A stretch of DNA of 64,000 bases from Nemopilema nomurai (taxonomy: Eukaryota > Cnidaria > Scyphozoa > Rhizostomeae > Rhizostomatidae), in assembly GCA_003864495.1 (NCBI GenBank), contig ML133422.1:124001-188000 (forward strand). The letters are read 5' to 3'. The position numbers and the translations under genes were made by a program. Shown here in pieces: positions 44,805 to 57,880 of this stretch. Position 1 is the first letter of the stretch; each line of letters begins with the position of its first letter. The notes under the pieces were generated by a model that had not been told where the DNA came from, made no database searches, and saw nothing but the letters and a program-made list of their open reading frames with translations.

Positions 44805-47800
44805 AGTAAGTATGTAGCAAAGGCAAAAACTGAAGTCTAGGGAGGGAATAATTGCGGATGAAACAGTGCTATTCAACACCTTAAGCGAAGTTGGCTGCAA
44901 TGCAATAGTACAATGCATATTTTGTGTCATTGAACTGAGAGCCAAATTGATTTCCCTACCATTGACGAAACTTTTGGATGGAGTCAAAATGTCGGTTTCA
45001 TCAAGCCATTGTGGTATTGGTGCAGCCAGTTTCCACCATATATGACAAACATTAACGAAGGGGCAGGAGTTAACTAAGCAGTTAATATTAAAAGTTGATT
45101 AGCAATTTTTCTTTTTTGAAACTTAGCACCTCTGCATTGCCGACATTTATCTACTAGTTGTTTCCAAAATAGCTCTATAAACCTGATTCCAATTTCTTAT
45201 CGTTGATTGGTCTTCCTGCCTTACTTCGTCAGACTGTTTTTTTAGACGCAGGAGTGCACTTAGATGGAGAGATTTGGTCGCGCAATGAACAGGAACCCCT
45301 ACAAAAACGAATTAGAACAAAATAGGCAGAAGAACGGTGATGGAATTTGGAGGTTGAGAGTTTGTTTACAATTTTGTCTTCAGAAGATAAATTTGATGAA
45401 GCAGGAGAAAAAGATGAAGAACAAGAAAAAGGAGCAGAGAAAGAAGACTATGATAATTATTATGATAATGACTGAGATTCAGACAGCAGTTTTGGGGACC
45501 TTCACTAACAATACTGCTTTGCGCAGAAAAGCATTTGTTTTTTGGCCGAGGACCATATCACTATTTGTTTAATGTGGTATCGACTATAGCGACTTAGAGC
45601 ACATCAGAATATCTTGGTATTTAAATAATTGGCAAAAAAGGATATGTGGAAGCAAAATGGTAAATTCTAAATATCCATTATGAAGGGAAATGGTAAAAGA
45701 TAATTTTTACGAAATATTTACAAAAAGATATAGTTACTTGCTTAAAGAAATAAAAAACTTACTTTTCGTGTAAGAATATGCCTATTAAATATATTTTGAA
45801 AATCTGTCATTTTGCAATTGAGCCACCAAGTGAAGTTTGGTTCTGTAATGTCTAGTGGCCCTAAAACCGTTTTCAGAACTTTGATTGCACAATTTTTCCA
45901 ATTTTCCTCGCTTGGGACCTGTTTATGAAGTCAGGAGAGCTGCAAAGGTCTGCCCTAGTTCTGTCTTAACATCAATGCAAGGTAAAGTAAACCCAAAGTA
46001 AACGCTTTAGTCTATCATCTAATACCAGATGTTTGCAATCAGAATAGGGTGCTGAGATTTTAAAAATTTCAATTCTTCAGACATTTTTCAAATAACAATA
46101 GTTCTCAGCTGCAGAGAGTAAATGTCAACTGAATATTTTTGTCCAAAAGCTGAATAGCTGCTAGTTATTAAATCTTCGGTCCAATTAATAGAGATAAACT
46201 AATCAAGCACACCTTTCAATGCCAGAAAAAATATATTAGTAACTTACTATGGAAGTCCCTGCCTTATCAAATTCCTTAAATACGTCATATAATAGTTGGT
46301 AATCAAACGATTCCATTTCACTTATGGGGAAAGAAAAAGCAAGCAATGTGTCTTTGACTTATTCTATGGGTTACACCTGGAAATTAACGTTAGGAAATAT
46401 ACTAGCTTGCCAAATGTTGTACAAAGCTGATCATTGTGCAAAAAATTTCAAGAATTTTCAAAACAGGTTTTGAGCTCTAAAGGGTTTTAAGGTAAGTATT
46501 GCAAACACCAAAGCAGACCACAACTGCTATTTTTCTCACAACTTTAAGACTTTGGGAAATCCCAGGAAAAAATCCAGCTCAGTGAATCGCTAAATAGAAA
46601 TATACTAGTGAAAAATGCCGCTACATATTCTCATTAACCAACTATGCGTTATGATCAAATTGCAACCGATTGAATAACTTTTGCAATCACCCTGTGCAAC
46701 TTTCCAGTTTTTAGTTCTCGCTTAAATAATGAAAGGGATGCAAAACTGAAAAAATACAAAACTGTTCAAGTTTCGTTTAATAACATGTGCGCCCCTCCAA
46801 AGTACGCTTCCCATAAACTCCTAACTCTTAGGGGCAAAAGGCCATCTGAGTCTCATTATCGCGCTAAGAGTGCGTTGTTAAAAGATAAAAAGGCCGTTTT
46901 TCTGAGGGTACAAAAACTAGTACCATAAAATAATCCTACATTGGGTAGGGGTCGTACTTGGGCCTAGCTTTGCTTGGGCCTAGCTAGTAGACTGTACACA
47001 TTAACAATGTCAATTCAAAAAGTATACTTGCGCAATCAAGCAAAGTTTTGGACACTAGGCTTGACATTACTCAAAATACGATACCCTTATATCATGCAAA
47101 TAGATCACTCAGTATTTCCACAAACCACAATGTATCACAACTCGTTATCTTGCGGCCTTGCAAGGATAATACACACAGCTCGATTCAATTAGATTAACCT
47201 AATCAATTAGAATAGTCCCCACCCTTTATAGAGTGAAGTTTGAATGACGCAGCTGGTCATTCTTGCCAGCTTTGCAACGTTGGTCATCCCTGCCACGCTA
47301 CATGCATTAACATCATTGTTTGCAAAATGATAGAAATAAAATGGGATCAGTTTTATGACAAAAAGTACGGAAGGTAAGGTAATTGTAATAATGACTGCTT
47401 ATATTTCATGCATATCAGCAATGTTACAGCACCAAGTAATCTAGAAAAAATTAAAAATAATTTTCAGAATAATCGCATAATACTCAGAACCATATGAGAA
47501 TGATTTTGTTCATAGTCATCATGCTACAGTTATAAGATAGGACTACTCCATTCTCAAGCCTGCTTTTTCTGACTTTATTGCACACTATCACTTTCCTTTG
47601 TATAACAACGTAAACTGAAAATGTAACTTTTGCTGTTGTAGATGTTGGAGATTATAATGAACATCAATATAGTAAGGTAAGGTACCAGGATAATAATGAT
47701 GGTATATAATGAATATAATTACTTTAAGTGCTGGCATTATAATGAAGTTGTGAACAAATGTTGCAAAAATGTACATTTCTCGCTCTGCCATTGGTAATGG

Positions 47801-47842
47801 GTCTTAAGTTTCTTGAATGATTTTGGGGTTTATTTCTTCTAG
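44805..47842. other. No supported gene; acidic exon-like stretch at 45400-45500
   Basis: Mostly AT-rich. 45400-45475 encodes in one frame an acidic run (Glu/Lys then Asp/Tyr-rich) after an acceptor-like site near 45245, possibly part of the same lost gene as 44513-44804. The low-complexity composition makes any call unsafe. Confidence 0.4.
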
Positions 47843-50370
47843 AATTCGCCATTAATCAAGGAAGTAAGTTTTGGCAACAACCCTACTGTATACCTAGGGC
47901 TGTCCGAGGAGGAGTTCGGGATTGTTGATGTGGACAGAAAAGGCTATGTTTGCCATCCCTGTTGCTTTCGCAAGCACTGCTACTGTCACTTCAGGGCATT
48001 CAGTGGAATATGCGCTGAAGCAGACACAGCGTCTGAGCGATTAACGGCAATGGTAGATCGGGTCTTTGGCGACTGGAAGAGTTGGATGGGCAACGACAGA
48101 TTTACAAATAAGCGTTATGAATGGAAGAATGACCGATGTTTTTCATACAATCAGACGACGGAAGGTTGACTCTGATCCCCGACATTGCCGGAGAAGTATG
48201 TGCACCCTGCAACACGTTTTTCAAATCCAGGCTATTCTGGGAAAGTGCCAGAAAAATCGTGACTCGGAGCTCCAACAAATACGCAGGAAATAATGTCAAA
48301 AAAGACAAACTAAAACGTTATCTTGCTAGGACCAGACTAATATCTACTTCAAATCGCATATAAGAATACTCAAGGATTTTCCTACCTAAAACTGTATACA
48401 TATATAACACATACAACATATATTTCAGTTTCTTGACGAAAATCTCCAAACTGCGACTCCAAACAAGACTATTGCAGGTCGAGCAGGTGAATTTTGAAAA
48501 TGGGGAATTTGTGATCGGCAATGATGTTCTCAAGGGCTACTTGTTCAGATTCCTTACTGAAAACAGGTTTGTATCCCAAAAACAAACCCTTTGCCTTAAT
48601 CTGACATAATCATATCATCAGAAATTTCAATAGATGATATGGAAACGTTGAATATTATAAACCAGTGATTTTACCATCGTGAAGTCTAAGTTTTACAAAC
48701 GTATCTCTTTACCCGTTCCCACTTGCAGCCAATAATTCAGTTTCCTACATTGTGCATCGCTAATAAATCTCGCATGAAAACGATTTTTGTATTCTAATGT
48801 GGATAACTTTCTATTTGCATAGCTCAAGCTTAGTTTGCTTCTAGATTCCATGCCGTACATAGCCACCAAGTAGAAACAATCAACTACCAACAGTGGCGCA
48901 TGTTGAGGTATGCATTTCTTGACATCATGGATATCGACTACTGTGATAGCATAATGTGTCAGATCTGTCAGCAGCACACAACCATTTTATCCTGCGATGC
49001 AACTACGCTTGGCTTTTGCCGAGAGTATGCAACAAAAATTTCTCTACCCACAGATGCTATGGAAGGTGTATGTCTTTCAGGAAGATGATTATTTTGCAGC
49101 TTTTAGATTGACATAAATCTATTGCAATTAATTGGAATACGATAACTACAGACCTGTTTCATCATTATCGAAGAATTGCTAGCATTCTGTTAGTTCAAAA
49201 GCAAAAATTTCGATTAGCTATCCTGTATATTGGATCTAGATATCGAGTTTCTTACCTCTACTTATTACTCTACTAGTTTCAAGGAAAGAATATTCCTAAA
49301 GAGGTACGAAGTACGCATGCAACTTGACAAATACTGCATGACGAATGTGTGCAATGAGGAGATCCAGCTAACACACAAATTGTTTCAAAGCGAGCAACCA
49401 GCTTTGTCATCATTTCTTTTGTGGTGTGAGAAAGAGTTTGACTTCTGGCACAGCATCCCGCCACCTGTGCAATCTCTGCTGACATGCATCTCATCGACCT
49501 CTCCTGTCTGCTCCTATTGCCCACCTACAGATGTGGTCCACAGAGCCCTGGATGATATTGAAAGTTGCGACCAGATAGGGGACAACTTGCCAGCTTTGCT
49601 ATGATGTGCTAGCAACCATCGGGTCGCTTAAGATGCCAGTTGAGTGGATAGATCTACTGAAAGAGTTAAAAATCAACAGCTGAAAGCCGTATATTACGAC
49701 ACAATACGAGCTCGTTGCTGCTTATGAACTTAAGAGTCGGGAAACTTTCAAAGAGACTTTTTTTCGTGTTGGACGGAGAAAAGGAGAAGATCACCACTGA
49801 CTGTACAAAAAGTCACAAAGGACAGTCATTAATGCCTGGAATACTTACGATTTACTGCCAACACAGTTAGTAAAGTATTTAGTTCAGCATGCTAAAAAGC
49901 AAAAATAGTGGTATTGCGAAGGTACACAAGAGACATTTATTAAAAAAATTTGTATGAATAATATTTAAAAAGAGACATTTATGAAATTTGAATTTGATGA
50001 CAGCTAGGGTACAACCCAGGTTTTATAATGTGAAGTATAGACTAATGAATTTTTCTTTTTTAATGGCTGCATGTTATTCCAGGTGTTTCCTATGGTTTCC
50101 AAGTAATGGATTACCGAGAACCGCCAAAAATTCCCTTCCAACAAGGTTGGTTTGTCTTCCTTATTTTTTCAATATTTACGATACATGCAGCTCCTCATAA
50201 ACATTGAACTGAATGACATCATAGAATTTGTTTGGCTCTAGGTCCGCAAGCCATCATTTACGACAAGACATGTTCTTTGCACGCCTACTGATAAGGTCAC
50301 GACCCTAAATTCTTCAAAGAAACAAAAGTCGCCGTTGATCGATTACACTGGAAGAATTGCAAAGGTTTTT
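47843..50370 (+). pseudogene. KDZ-like (cysteine-cluster) transposase, split and decayed
   Basis: Several exon-like pieces with splice sites. 47843-48169 (after TTCTTCTAG) contains CHPCCFRKHCYCHF. 48170-48310, in a shifted frame, has IPDIAGEVCAPCNTFF. 48430-48566 ends at AACAG|GTTTGT. 48900-49075 has DIDYCDSIMCQICQQ and ILSCDATTLGF, ending AAG|GTGTATG. 49185-49604 has STSPVCSYCPP. About 49760-49870 has SHKGQSLMPGILTIYCQH. 50082-50145 has SYGFQVMDY. 50242-50370 has AIIYDKTCSLHAY, a stop, and VDRLHWKNCKG. From memory these resemble CxC5/CxC6-type KDZ transposases. Stops and shifts make it dead. Confidence 0.45.
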
Positions 50371-51189
50371 TACAAATACGTTGCTCCAATTAGGCAGGAA
50401 TACATAATAGCAAATCTATAACCGATGGGAAATGCAACAAAACATCTGATTCACATCAACTTTTTCCGGTAATATGGGTAATTCTGTAACTTGTAAATAC
50501 TTTGTACCTTTACAGCATGTGCAAAAAGCTACGACATGTCTTTGTACTGAAAGATTTCCAGCATTAATTGCCAAATAAATGAACAACGAAATGCTGGTCT
50601 AAAGAAGCTTGAAAATCAAGTTTTCTACATGTCCGAGGAGAGGTTTTAGAAGCATGTCAGACAGCACATCTGGTATAAGAACTTGGCATTAACAAATAAT
50701 ATATCAAAACTGAGGTATGTATATAAAGCATTATTTGCTTTAAGTGCACCCACAATAATAATCATCGTAGATTTATAAGATTTTACTTAAGTTAGAAAAT
50801 TAGAAACATATTTCTCGTTTTTCATTTACACAAAAAACAAAGCTAATCACTGACATACCTGAGAGTTTCAAGGTACATGGTGGTCTTTCATGCTCAATAT
50901 GGTAGTCTTTTCTAAAAGAAATGATCTTGTAATAACCTTGATTTCATCAAGAAATCGCTGAGAATTAGCTATGCCAATGCTGTTGGAAACAAAGCATGTT
51001 TAAAATACTTTCATCTCTACTTTCAGATAAGTCGTGGATAACTCACGAGAATTGTCCATGCAAGTGCAAGCATGATTGGTTCCTCTCGGCTTACAAGAAA
51101 GACTTAAAGCTGGAAGGGAATTTCTGGTTAAAAAATCAATTAAAAAAATCAGATGATTATTTTCAAAACCAGATTATAAAGGCATGAAA
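50371..51189. other. No gene seen
   Basis: AT-rich. A frame at 50996-51187 has several Cys (HENCPCKCKHDW) and could belong to the next THAP remnant, but I cannot show it. Confidence 0.4.
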
Positions 51190-52250
51190 GTAATTTGGAA
51201 CGAAAGGTATTGGAATTTTTAAACTTCCAGCGGCAAATAACTACGAAAAAAGAAATGGAGGGAACTTCTCCTGAACGAAATAACGAGGAGCAGGGTACTG
51301 GACAAGGCCTTCAAAGAAAAAATGAAAAATGACAGAGTCTTTATATGTGAAAAACATTTCCTACCATGGCAAATAGAAATTTGTAAATATCTAGCATTCG
51401 ATTTTATAGCCTGCTTCAATTTTTGATCTTCCTATAGTATACCTTTTTCATAAACATTTACTTGATTGTTGAAAGATCGATCGCGAGTGAACCTTGAAGC
51501 CAGCGGGTGTAGGAGCCTAGGCCTGTCTATTTTATCATGAGTACATTTTTAGGCCCAAAACAATTTTAAAACTGTAAGCCCACCGTTTTCAATATAAATT
51601 TCGTTCCGACGGCACTGCATGTTTGCAAAAACGATATTTTCTTATCCTGCGAATACTTTGTCAGAACATCTGAAATAAAAATATACCTTATGCATTGTGT
51701 GAATTGATCTAGGATTGTGTATATTGGCCTGTCTAAAAGAATATCAATTTGTATCCAATTTTGTTCCCTTTATATTTGATTCAAAGATGAAAGGGCTGAA
51801 GCCTGGGGCTCTAACAAGTAAATGCCAATAAAAAGCTTCCAGAAAGAGAGAAAAGAACGAAGGCACATTCCTATGGGTAGAGATTTGTTACCGGAAGAGG
51901 AATCCAAAAATATGATTTATAAATCTTTTGATGAGTTATGCCAGAGGGTGAAGGCACAAAGATTTGATGGAATTTGGTCTCCTGATATCTCCTGTGATAT
52001 GGCAGGAAATCAAAAATTTGAATTTCCTTTCATACTGCCCAAATAAGAAATTATAATTGATGCAAGCTTGGGTTTTTCTGTTTCAATTTATGGATGGCTT
52101 CTGCCTGATGACCATCATATCTACAAAGTGAATAGAAGATCAATGCAAAATATAACTGTTTCCAATTTGTTGAAAATGGTTGAGTCATATGAAATTTGCT
52201 GTGCTTTGACAAACAAAGAAATTTCCTCTAAAGTGGTCAATCATGTTTGA
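51190..52250 (+). pseudogene. THAP-domain transposase remnant
   Basis: About 51196-51240 reads GIGIFKLPAANNYE. After a one-base shift comes KWRELLLNEITRSRVLDKAF and DRVFICEKHF, the C-terminal half of a THAP zinc finger (W, then C-x2-H). Later frames (51822-52046, 52068-52250) have RRHIPMGRDLLPEEE, QRFDGIWSPDIS, IDASLGFSVSIYGWLLPDDH and RSMQNITVSNLLKMVESY. They are separated by a stop at 52044-52046. The order suggests one protein of the THAP/P-element-like kind, but no catalytic core is seen on this strand. Confidence 0.5.
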
Positions 52251-52912
52251 CTCACTTTTAATGGAAGATGATGAGCATTCCGGGTTGCGTGTCTTTTTAA
52301 TCCTGCTTTGCTCTTGCACACTTTTTCACAATTTTTACACTTGTAATCATCAATTTCAGTCTTAAATAAATGTTTGCAATGAGAAACTCAACAAATCCTC
52401 TCACAGTATGTTAAAGAATATTTATCAAATGCAATTTCAAAATTGCAATTTTGTTAATGGTATAAATAATTCAATGTAAGTGTCTAACCGATTTAATTAC
52501 AGCGAATAAAACAAAGCAGAGGTAACTCTGGGGGCCTAAGATCGATTCTGAGAAAGCTACTCGAGCTAATTAAAAGATTTGATTTATTGAATATGTGAAA
52601 CTAGTACAACATTGGAAACTGAATTGGTTCTCGCTGAAACCTTGGGTATCAAGGATTTAATTTTTCTCAAGTGTACATTTACTTTGATCTTACAAAATCT
52701 ATTGTATACGGATGTTGATGTCTCAATGCAGAAAACATACCAACAATCAGGGTCCCAAATAATGGCCGATTAGAAAAAAGAAAGATGAACAGCATTGCCG
52801 ACTTAATGGAATCAATTTTCTGATCTTTCAAGAAAAAATTAAATTTTGATAAATGGTAAATGGTAACAGTGGTAAATTTTGTTGAGAGACCAAGCAAGAT
52901 GGAAAAATTCAA
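52251..52912. other. No gene seen
   Basis: AT-rich, no motif recognised. It ends at the left TIR at 52913. Confidence 0.5.
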
Positions 52913-53518
52913 GGTAGTTACGAAATCCCACCCGTTGCAACCAGGTCACGTGATACAATGACCATCAGATATCCGCACGGAGAAATATTTTCAATATAGC
53001 GCTGCGTGCTTTGCCTGCCTTCGAAGCTTTGATCCTGTTTGCGCAAGAACAGTTTTTTCTTTTGCCTGAGGTTTTCTCGAGAATGATGACCCTTCTTACA
53101 CAGGTCTGGTTACCTAAATGTCAATATGCCTTTTCAAAACATCACTAGAACAACCTAGTCAATAATTAGGCATATGCCATATGATGAGTAGGCTATGGCT
53201 ATCTAGTAGATGCGAAATGTAGCGTGTTAATTAATTAGTCAATAATTAGGCATATGCCATATGATGAGTAGGCTATGGCTATCTAGTAGATGCGAAATGT
53301 AGCGTGTTAATTGTAGCTCTGCCCAGTTACACTTTACCTAAAAAATTATCAGTAACAGTGTTTTTCTTACTCTTACTTGTTTGTGTTTCATGAGTCGTGT
53401 GACGTATTTGGCGCGTCACCGCGTACGTTCCAACCGAAACGTATCTTTCGCGAAATAATGTGAGCGGAAATAACTGGTCATGTGACCTGGTTGGAACGGG
53501 TGGGATTTCGTAACTACC
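52913..53518. mobile_element. Non-autonomous TIR element (606 bp)
   Basis: The left end GGTAGTTACGAAATCCCACC and right end GGTGGGATTTCGTAACTACC are perfect complements. The inverted match extends to about 41 bp (to GGTCACGTGA on the left, TCATGTGACC on the right) with three changes. Flanking 9-mers AAAATTCAA (52904-52912) and AAGAATCAA (53519-53527) match at 7 of 9, so the target duplication is uncertain. No coding frame is supported. It contains an 80-bp tandem duplication. The superfamily is not clear. Confidence 0.75.
53156..53312. repeat. Perfect 80-bp tandem duplication
   Basis: TAGTCAATAATTAGGCATAT and the following sequence through GTAGCGTGTTAATT occur twice at 53156-53235 and 53236-53312 without a visible change, so the duplication is recent. 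Confidence 0.93.
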
Positions 53519-53840
53519 AAGAATCAACCAGTAGTCGTTAGAAATACGAACGTGACCCTTATCAGTCCTTGATCGGTTTTAAGTGCATATGAAACGAAAA
53601 TTTTTATTTCACCGTCTGACTAAATCGAGTACACTGATTACGAAAATAACCTTAAAATTTTCGAAAGACGTGTACTTTCTTAGTTACAGCTGTTTCAAGG
53701 TCGATTTTTTGCTTCAAAATCTGTCATAAGGGATTGGGTCGAGTTTGACAGGAAGTGACGTAAAGTGGTTGTGTTAGTGAAAAGTTTAGATTGCTTTCTA
53801 ACAAGAAACTCTACGGCGGAGTTTTACTTGTGACCATGTT

Positions 53841-54090
53841 ATCATGTCGGACAGCGAATGCTAGAACTCGATGGCTTCAGTTTTCGAAGAAAGTCAAGAA
53901 GAAGAGGTTATAGGTGCTACTGGTGGGCTTTTTTGCCATACCAGAACGAACAACTTGTTTCATCTGGGGAAAATTCGGATGCGAAGCCAGGTGAAGCTGG
54001 CACGGCGATCGAAAGAGACCAGGTAGAAGATGAGGATACAGCCTTCCTAATTGCCTGATCGACGGCGAGGAATTATTCCTCTGAATGAAT
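53841..54090 (+). pseudogene. Possible first exon of an unknown gene
   Basis: A GC-richer patch. ATG at 53844 is followed by a TAG after six codons; a second ATG gives MASVFEESQEEEVIGATG. After a shift comes PYQNEQLVSSGEN and an acidic run. A strong donor follows (GAATG|GTGAGTAGG at about 54090). It recalls the acidic start of P2RX7-tail-like cnidarian proteins, but that is weak memory. No downstream exon found. Confidence 0.25.
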
Positions 54091-54255
54091 GGTGAGTAGG
54101 ATAAATCGTCATTGAGTTTTAAAGTTAAAAATTCCGTATTCGCTTTGCATTGTGGCTGTTTTCAGGTACCATAACCTGATTAAAGTTTTCGAAACGTTTT
54201 GTGGGCAAAGTTAAAATATGACTTGTCAAAACGAAAACGGCCAGGGGTTGGTTTA

Positions 54256-55140
54256 TATTTTGATTGTTATTAATTAAACTTAAACTTGTACTTCAGCAAG
54301 TTATTTCGTATTGACTTGAGAAGATGTGGAGGATTAAAAATAACAAAATATTTCTTGCCTCTTGTTTCAAAATAAGGCTTTTCCACAGAAACACCTTGGT
54401 TATTTGCAAAGGAAAGAAAGTTGGAAATCTGGCCACTTCTTATGAAAAGAACTGTCAACCCCATTGCCTCTAGGTGGATAAGTGCTCCACTGATAATGCC
54501 CTTCAATCTGTCTGATGAACAAGATTCATTTAGGAGGAAATAGGCAACAGGTTGCTTCCAGTTATTGTTGCAAGAAGGCCAGAAGAATTATTATCTCCAT
54601 AATCTTCTGTGCCAATCATAGAATCCTTGGAGATATCATAGAACTAATGATTTTTCAAGGATATTTCATCCATTAAAAGAGAATAGATTATTGCACCAGG
54701 TGAAAGTGAAGCTAGCAGCTTCTTTGTAAAACCAGCTTCTGATGACAGGTGAAAAAGTTTGGATAAAAACCTTATGCCATTCCACTAATGTTATATAATG
54801 TCAAAGCCCATGCTTTAAAATTATTATCAAACTTTTCCTTTTAGATTTTGAGATAGAGAACTTAAGCTGTTGCTTCAAAAAGCGCACAAGATCAGGAGAA
54901 ATTATTCCATCTAGCAGTTTAAGTGTTTTTTGTGTCCTCTTTGCTTTGCTTATTTGTCCTATTCGCACAGTTGTAGTCTTGTTCAATTTGTGGGACAATC
55001 TACGAAGCTGTTGAAACTTTGATCTTAAGAGACCTTTTAGTTTTAACTTTCTATGAGTGTTTGATGTTAAATTAAGAGGTGTATGAGAAGATTGGGTAAC
55101 TTCAGGCCTAAAACCTTCAACAACAAGAGGAGCAGCTGAT
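54256..55140 (-). pseudogene. P-element/THAP9-like transposase remnant
   Basis: Minus-strand frames in order: 54998-54801 (LSHKLNKTTTVRIGQISKAK, then SPDLVRFLKQQLKFS); then, in shifted frames, WALTLYNISGMAYRFLSKLF and SLLMDEISLKNH; and 54506-54270 (SGALIHLEAMGLTVLFI, VSVEKPYFETRGKKYFVIF, NPPHLLKSIRNNLLKYKF). The motif MDE and the phrase PPHLLKSIRNNL resemble the RNase H-like core of P-type transposases (established family, recalled pattern). Several stops; dead copy. It is in the opposite orientation to the THAP remnant at 51.2-52.3 kb. Confidence 0.55.
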
Positions 55141-57082
55141 TAACTGAACTGACGTTGGCCTGAAATAGAAGTATAACAAGTATAAGAAATTTGAAGAATT
55201 AAATAAATGCAAATTGACAAAGAGCTCAATAAATAGTAACAGTAAGCTTTACACAAATGGCATATGTGAGAATAATATTTTTATTGCTGTTAGTACTTAA
55301 CCAACAATTGTCTGTTCTACCTTCAGAAATTGGTGTTCCTTTATCTCCTCTGGGGTCCGAGTTCTCTTCGTTGAAAGTATCTATTAATAGGAAATCATGT
55401 ATATACAAAAATTATATTTATTTTGTTGTTGTTAGTCACTATTGGAAATATAATCATGGCCTTTTGTTGCTGCAGTGGGTAACATTTTTCTGACCTGCAT
55501 TCTGATATACCAGTGTGTGTGTCAAATATCTGTCCTGATTTAATTGGAAAATTATATTTGTCAAATGTGGGTGAAAACTAAGTAGAATAGACTAACAAGT
55601 TATTGAAGCACTTCCAGAAAGAAAAAATGTACCATTAGGAAAGGGTAAATTTGATTATTAAGTAAAAAGTTGCAAAGAAAATCAAACAATAGCTATACTT
55701 GTATCACAAGCAGTACATATCTTGCCATCATGACTTTCAGAATTTACAGGCTGCTCAATTTTTTTTCTCTGGCAGTACTAAAAGAGTCAGGAATATTCTT
55801 AGTTTAAAACAAGCTGTGAAATTATTTCGTCAACAAAATGACAAAACATTACCATATAAGCATTACAATGAAATAAAAGATCCAAAAATATTTCTCAAAC
55901 ATACTTTACGGTTTTTGCAGTTGATTCCTTCAATTCAAATTTCATTACAATTCGAAAGGATGGCCAAAGCAAGCAAGAAATAGTTGCATCAACTCACTTG
56001 GTTGACGAAAAGGTAGAGGCCTTTTACTGCCGATCATTGGGAGGTGGATTCGGCACATTAAAATTGTCGGTTTTGCGTTCAAGCAAGGTGTTTACGCTCA
56101 TTTTTGAATTTGGGCAAAAATTCGGGTTCGAAATGCAAAGAGCATTCGTATCAATTCTTGCTTGGATAGGATGGCGTTTTGTTCAGCAAGTCGTGTCTTC
56201 GGATGCTCTGAACCCATTCACTTCACCTTTAAACAAAAAATTCTAGCTTTATTCTGTCAACTATATAATAGTAACAGATCACGTGAAATTTTAATGGTCA
56301 CAAAAAAGGTTTACCTGGTGTTTCCTACAGGTTTATTGATTTAGAGTGTTTCCTACCTGGTGCTGTCTGATGGAAGCCAGAAAAAATTCAACTCCGGGTT
56401 TGCAACAGCGTTCTTGCTGCATTTCACTGCCGAACAGTAAGCTCCCCTCCTCTTCTTTTTACGCTCTTGTTGTTTGATACCAGTATCTGACATACTGATT
56501 ATTGATCTTGACGACGAAAAATGTTGTGTGTCTTGAGGCCTTTTCCGCGAGAAATACGAGCTTAATCTCGATCTAGTGCTTTAAAACTTCTTAATCTTGC
56601 GCCAAATAATTTAGGCTTCAAAGAATCCTTGTGTGCGTTCTGCCTATCACTATTCTGTGGCTCAGACGATGGTGTATTCCTATCGCACCAAATTCATCAT
56701 CAGCATATGATGAGTCGAGGGAGACTTTGAAGGGTGGTTCTGTCAAACTCCAAAAAATGGTTTTAACAAAGAGCTACAGCAAAGTGCAATGGTATGTTTA
56801 AATCTTGTTTGATGCTATTTTGCAACAACAAATGCTTCCACCACTCAGCTATTTTCTTTGTTTTGGAGACCAGTCAGCATTTTCAAGATGACATGCAAGC
56901 TATGTGTAATGGGTGCAAGAAGTGATAGTGCAACTTCCAACAGAAAGTTTTAAAAATGCATCAATACCTCGCTGCATGGAAAGACAGTCTCCAGGGGATT
57001 TCGATGAAAATACAAAGGTATGGATGTTTATAACAGGGGCGGCTGGGAGTAATTTTGTTATTATTGCATCTGAAAAAGGTAC
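55141..57082. other. No supported gene
   Basis: A plus-strand frame at 55699-55983 (94 codons) is lysine-rich with no motif I know. 56000-56250 has another unremarkable frame. I support neither as a gene. Confidence 0.4.
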
Positions 57083-57087
57083 ACATG

Positions 57088-57268
57088 TGTAGTAAGATTA
57101 ACTACGATATTGACCTAAAGTTAGGCTTTAATCAACAATAAATCAAAGCTAAATGACAAACATGGCGGCCACTGATACCAACGACCGCCGACAACAACAA
57201 TGGCTGGCCCACAGGGAACTAAAAGTCATGAAATATGTCCATACAAGTGAATATCATTTATTATGACA
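57088..57268 (-). repeat. 3' LTR of second Gypsy element
   Basis: 181 bp, TG...CA. Directly above it lies a purine-rich run on the minus strand (AAAGGACAGGGTGAA), a plausible polypurine tract. Confidence 0.88.
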
Positions 57269-57281
57269 TTCACCCTGTCCT

Positions 57282-57880
57282 TTAAATATCAAGTCTATCA
57301 ACGTGGCGCCTGATTCGCTCAGAGCGCAGCAGAAGGGTGTGCACAGAATTAGCAGGTATACTAGCTTGGTGGGTTGTTGTTGGTACGTCTTGTTGTACAG
57401 AAGAATCTACAGTTGTAGTTTCTGGCACACAATCTTGAGGCTGAATTTGAACTGGACTTGTAGATGCGGGTTTGGGTGCAAGATGCTTTGTCGACACAGT
57501 TGTCTCTCTACCATTAGGATAACATACAAAGGCATAGTGGGGGTTTGCCTGGAGAAGCTCCACCTCGTCAACGAATGATTTAGTTTTATTTGTGCGGACA
57601 TCACGCTTGAGGAGCACAGCACCGGGTTCTGCCATCCAGGTAGGTACCGATGCACCAGAAGAAGATCGTCTAGCAAACCTGAACAAACGCTCATGGGGTG
57701 TCTCATTTGTGGCAATACAGAGCAATGACCGTATGGAATGGAGAGCATCAGGTAGAACAACCTGCCAATACTTGGTATGAAACTTCTTAGATTTCAAGAA
57801 TGTTTCGATAGCCTTCCAAACGATACCATTATATCTTTCAACCTGGCCATTTCCAGCATGTTGTTCGACTTGTGGCGATC
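57282..57880 (-). pseudogene. pol: Second Gypsy, integrase C-terminal part
   Basis: In a different frame from the rest of Pol. It starts with the glutamate of the DDE triad (NGQVERYNGIVWKA near 57845), then IRSLLCIATNETPHERLF and a basic C-terminal end with RSERIRRHVDRLDI. A small deletion near 57865-57880 breaks the frame between the second catalytic Asp and this glutamate. Confidence 0.78.

Noticed and set aside
45264..45572. 102-codon lysine-rich gene
   Set aside because: Low-complexity A-rich sequence; another frame gives an acidic run and no motif is seen in either.
49230..49604. Independent 124-residue gene
   Set aside because: It reads as one piece of the larger KDZ-like split gene, with relatives of that family in the neighbouring pieces.
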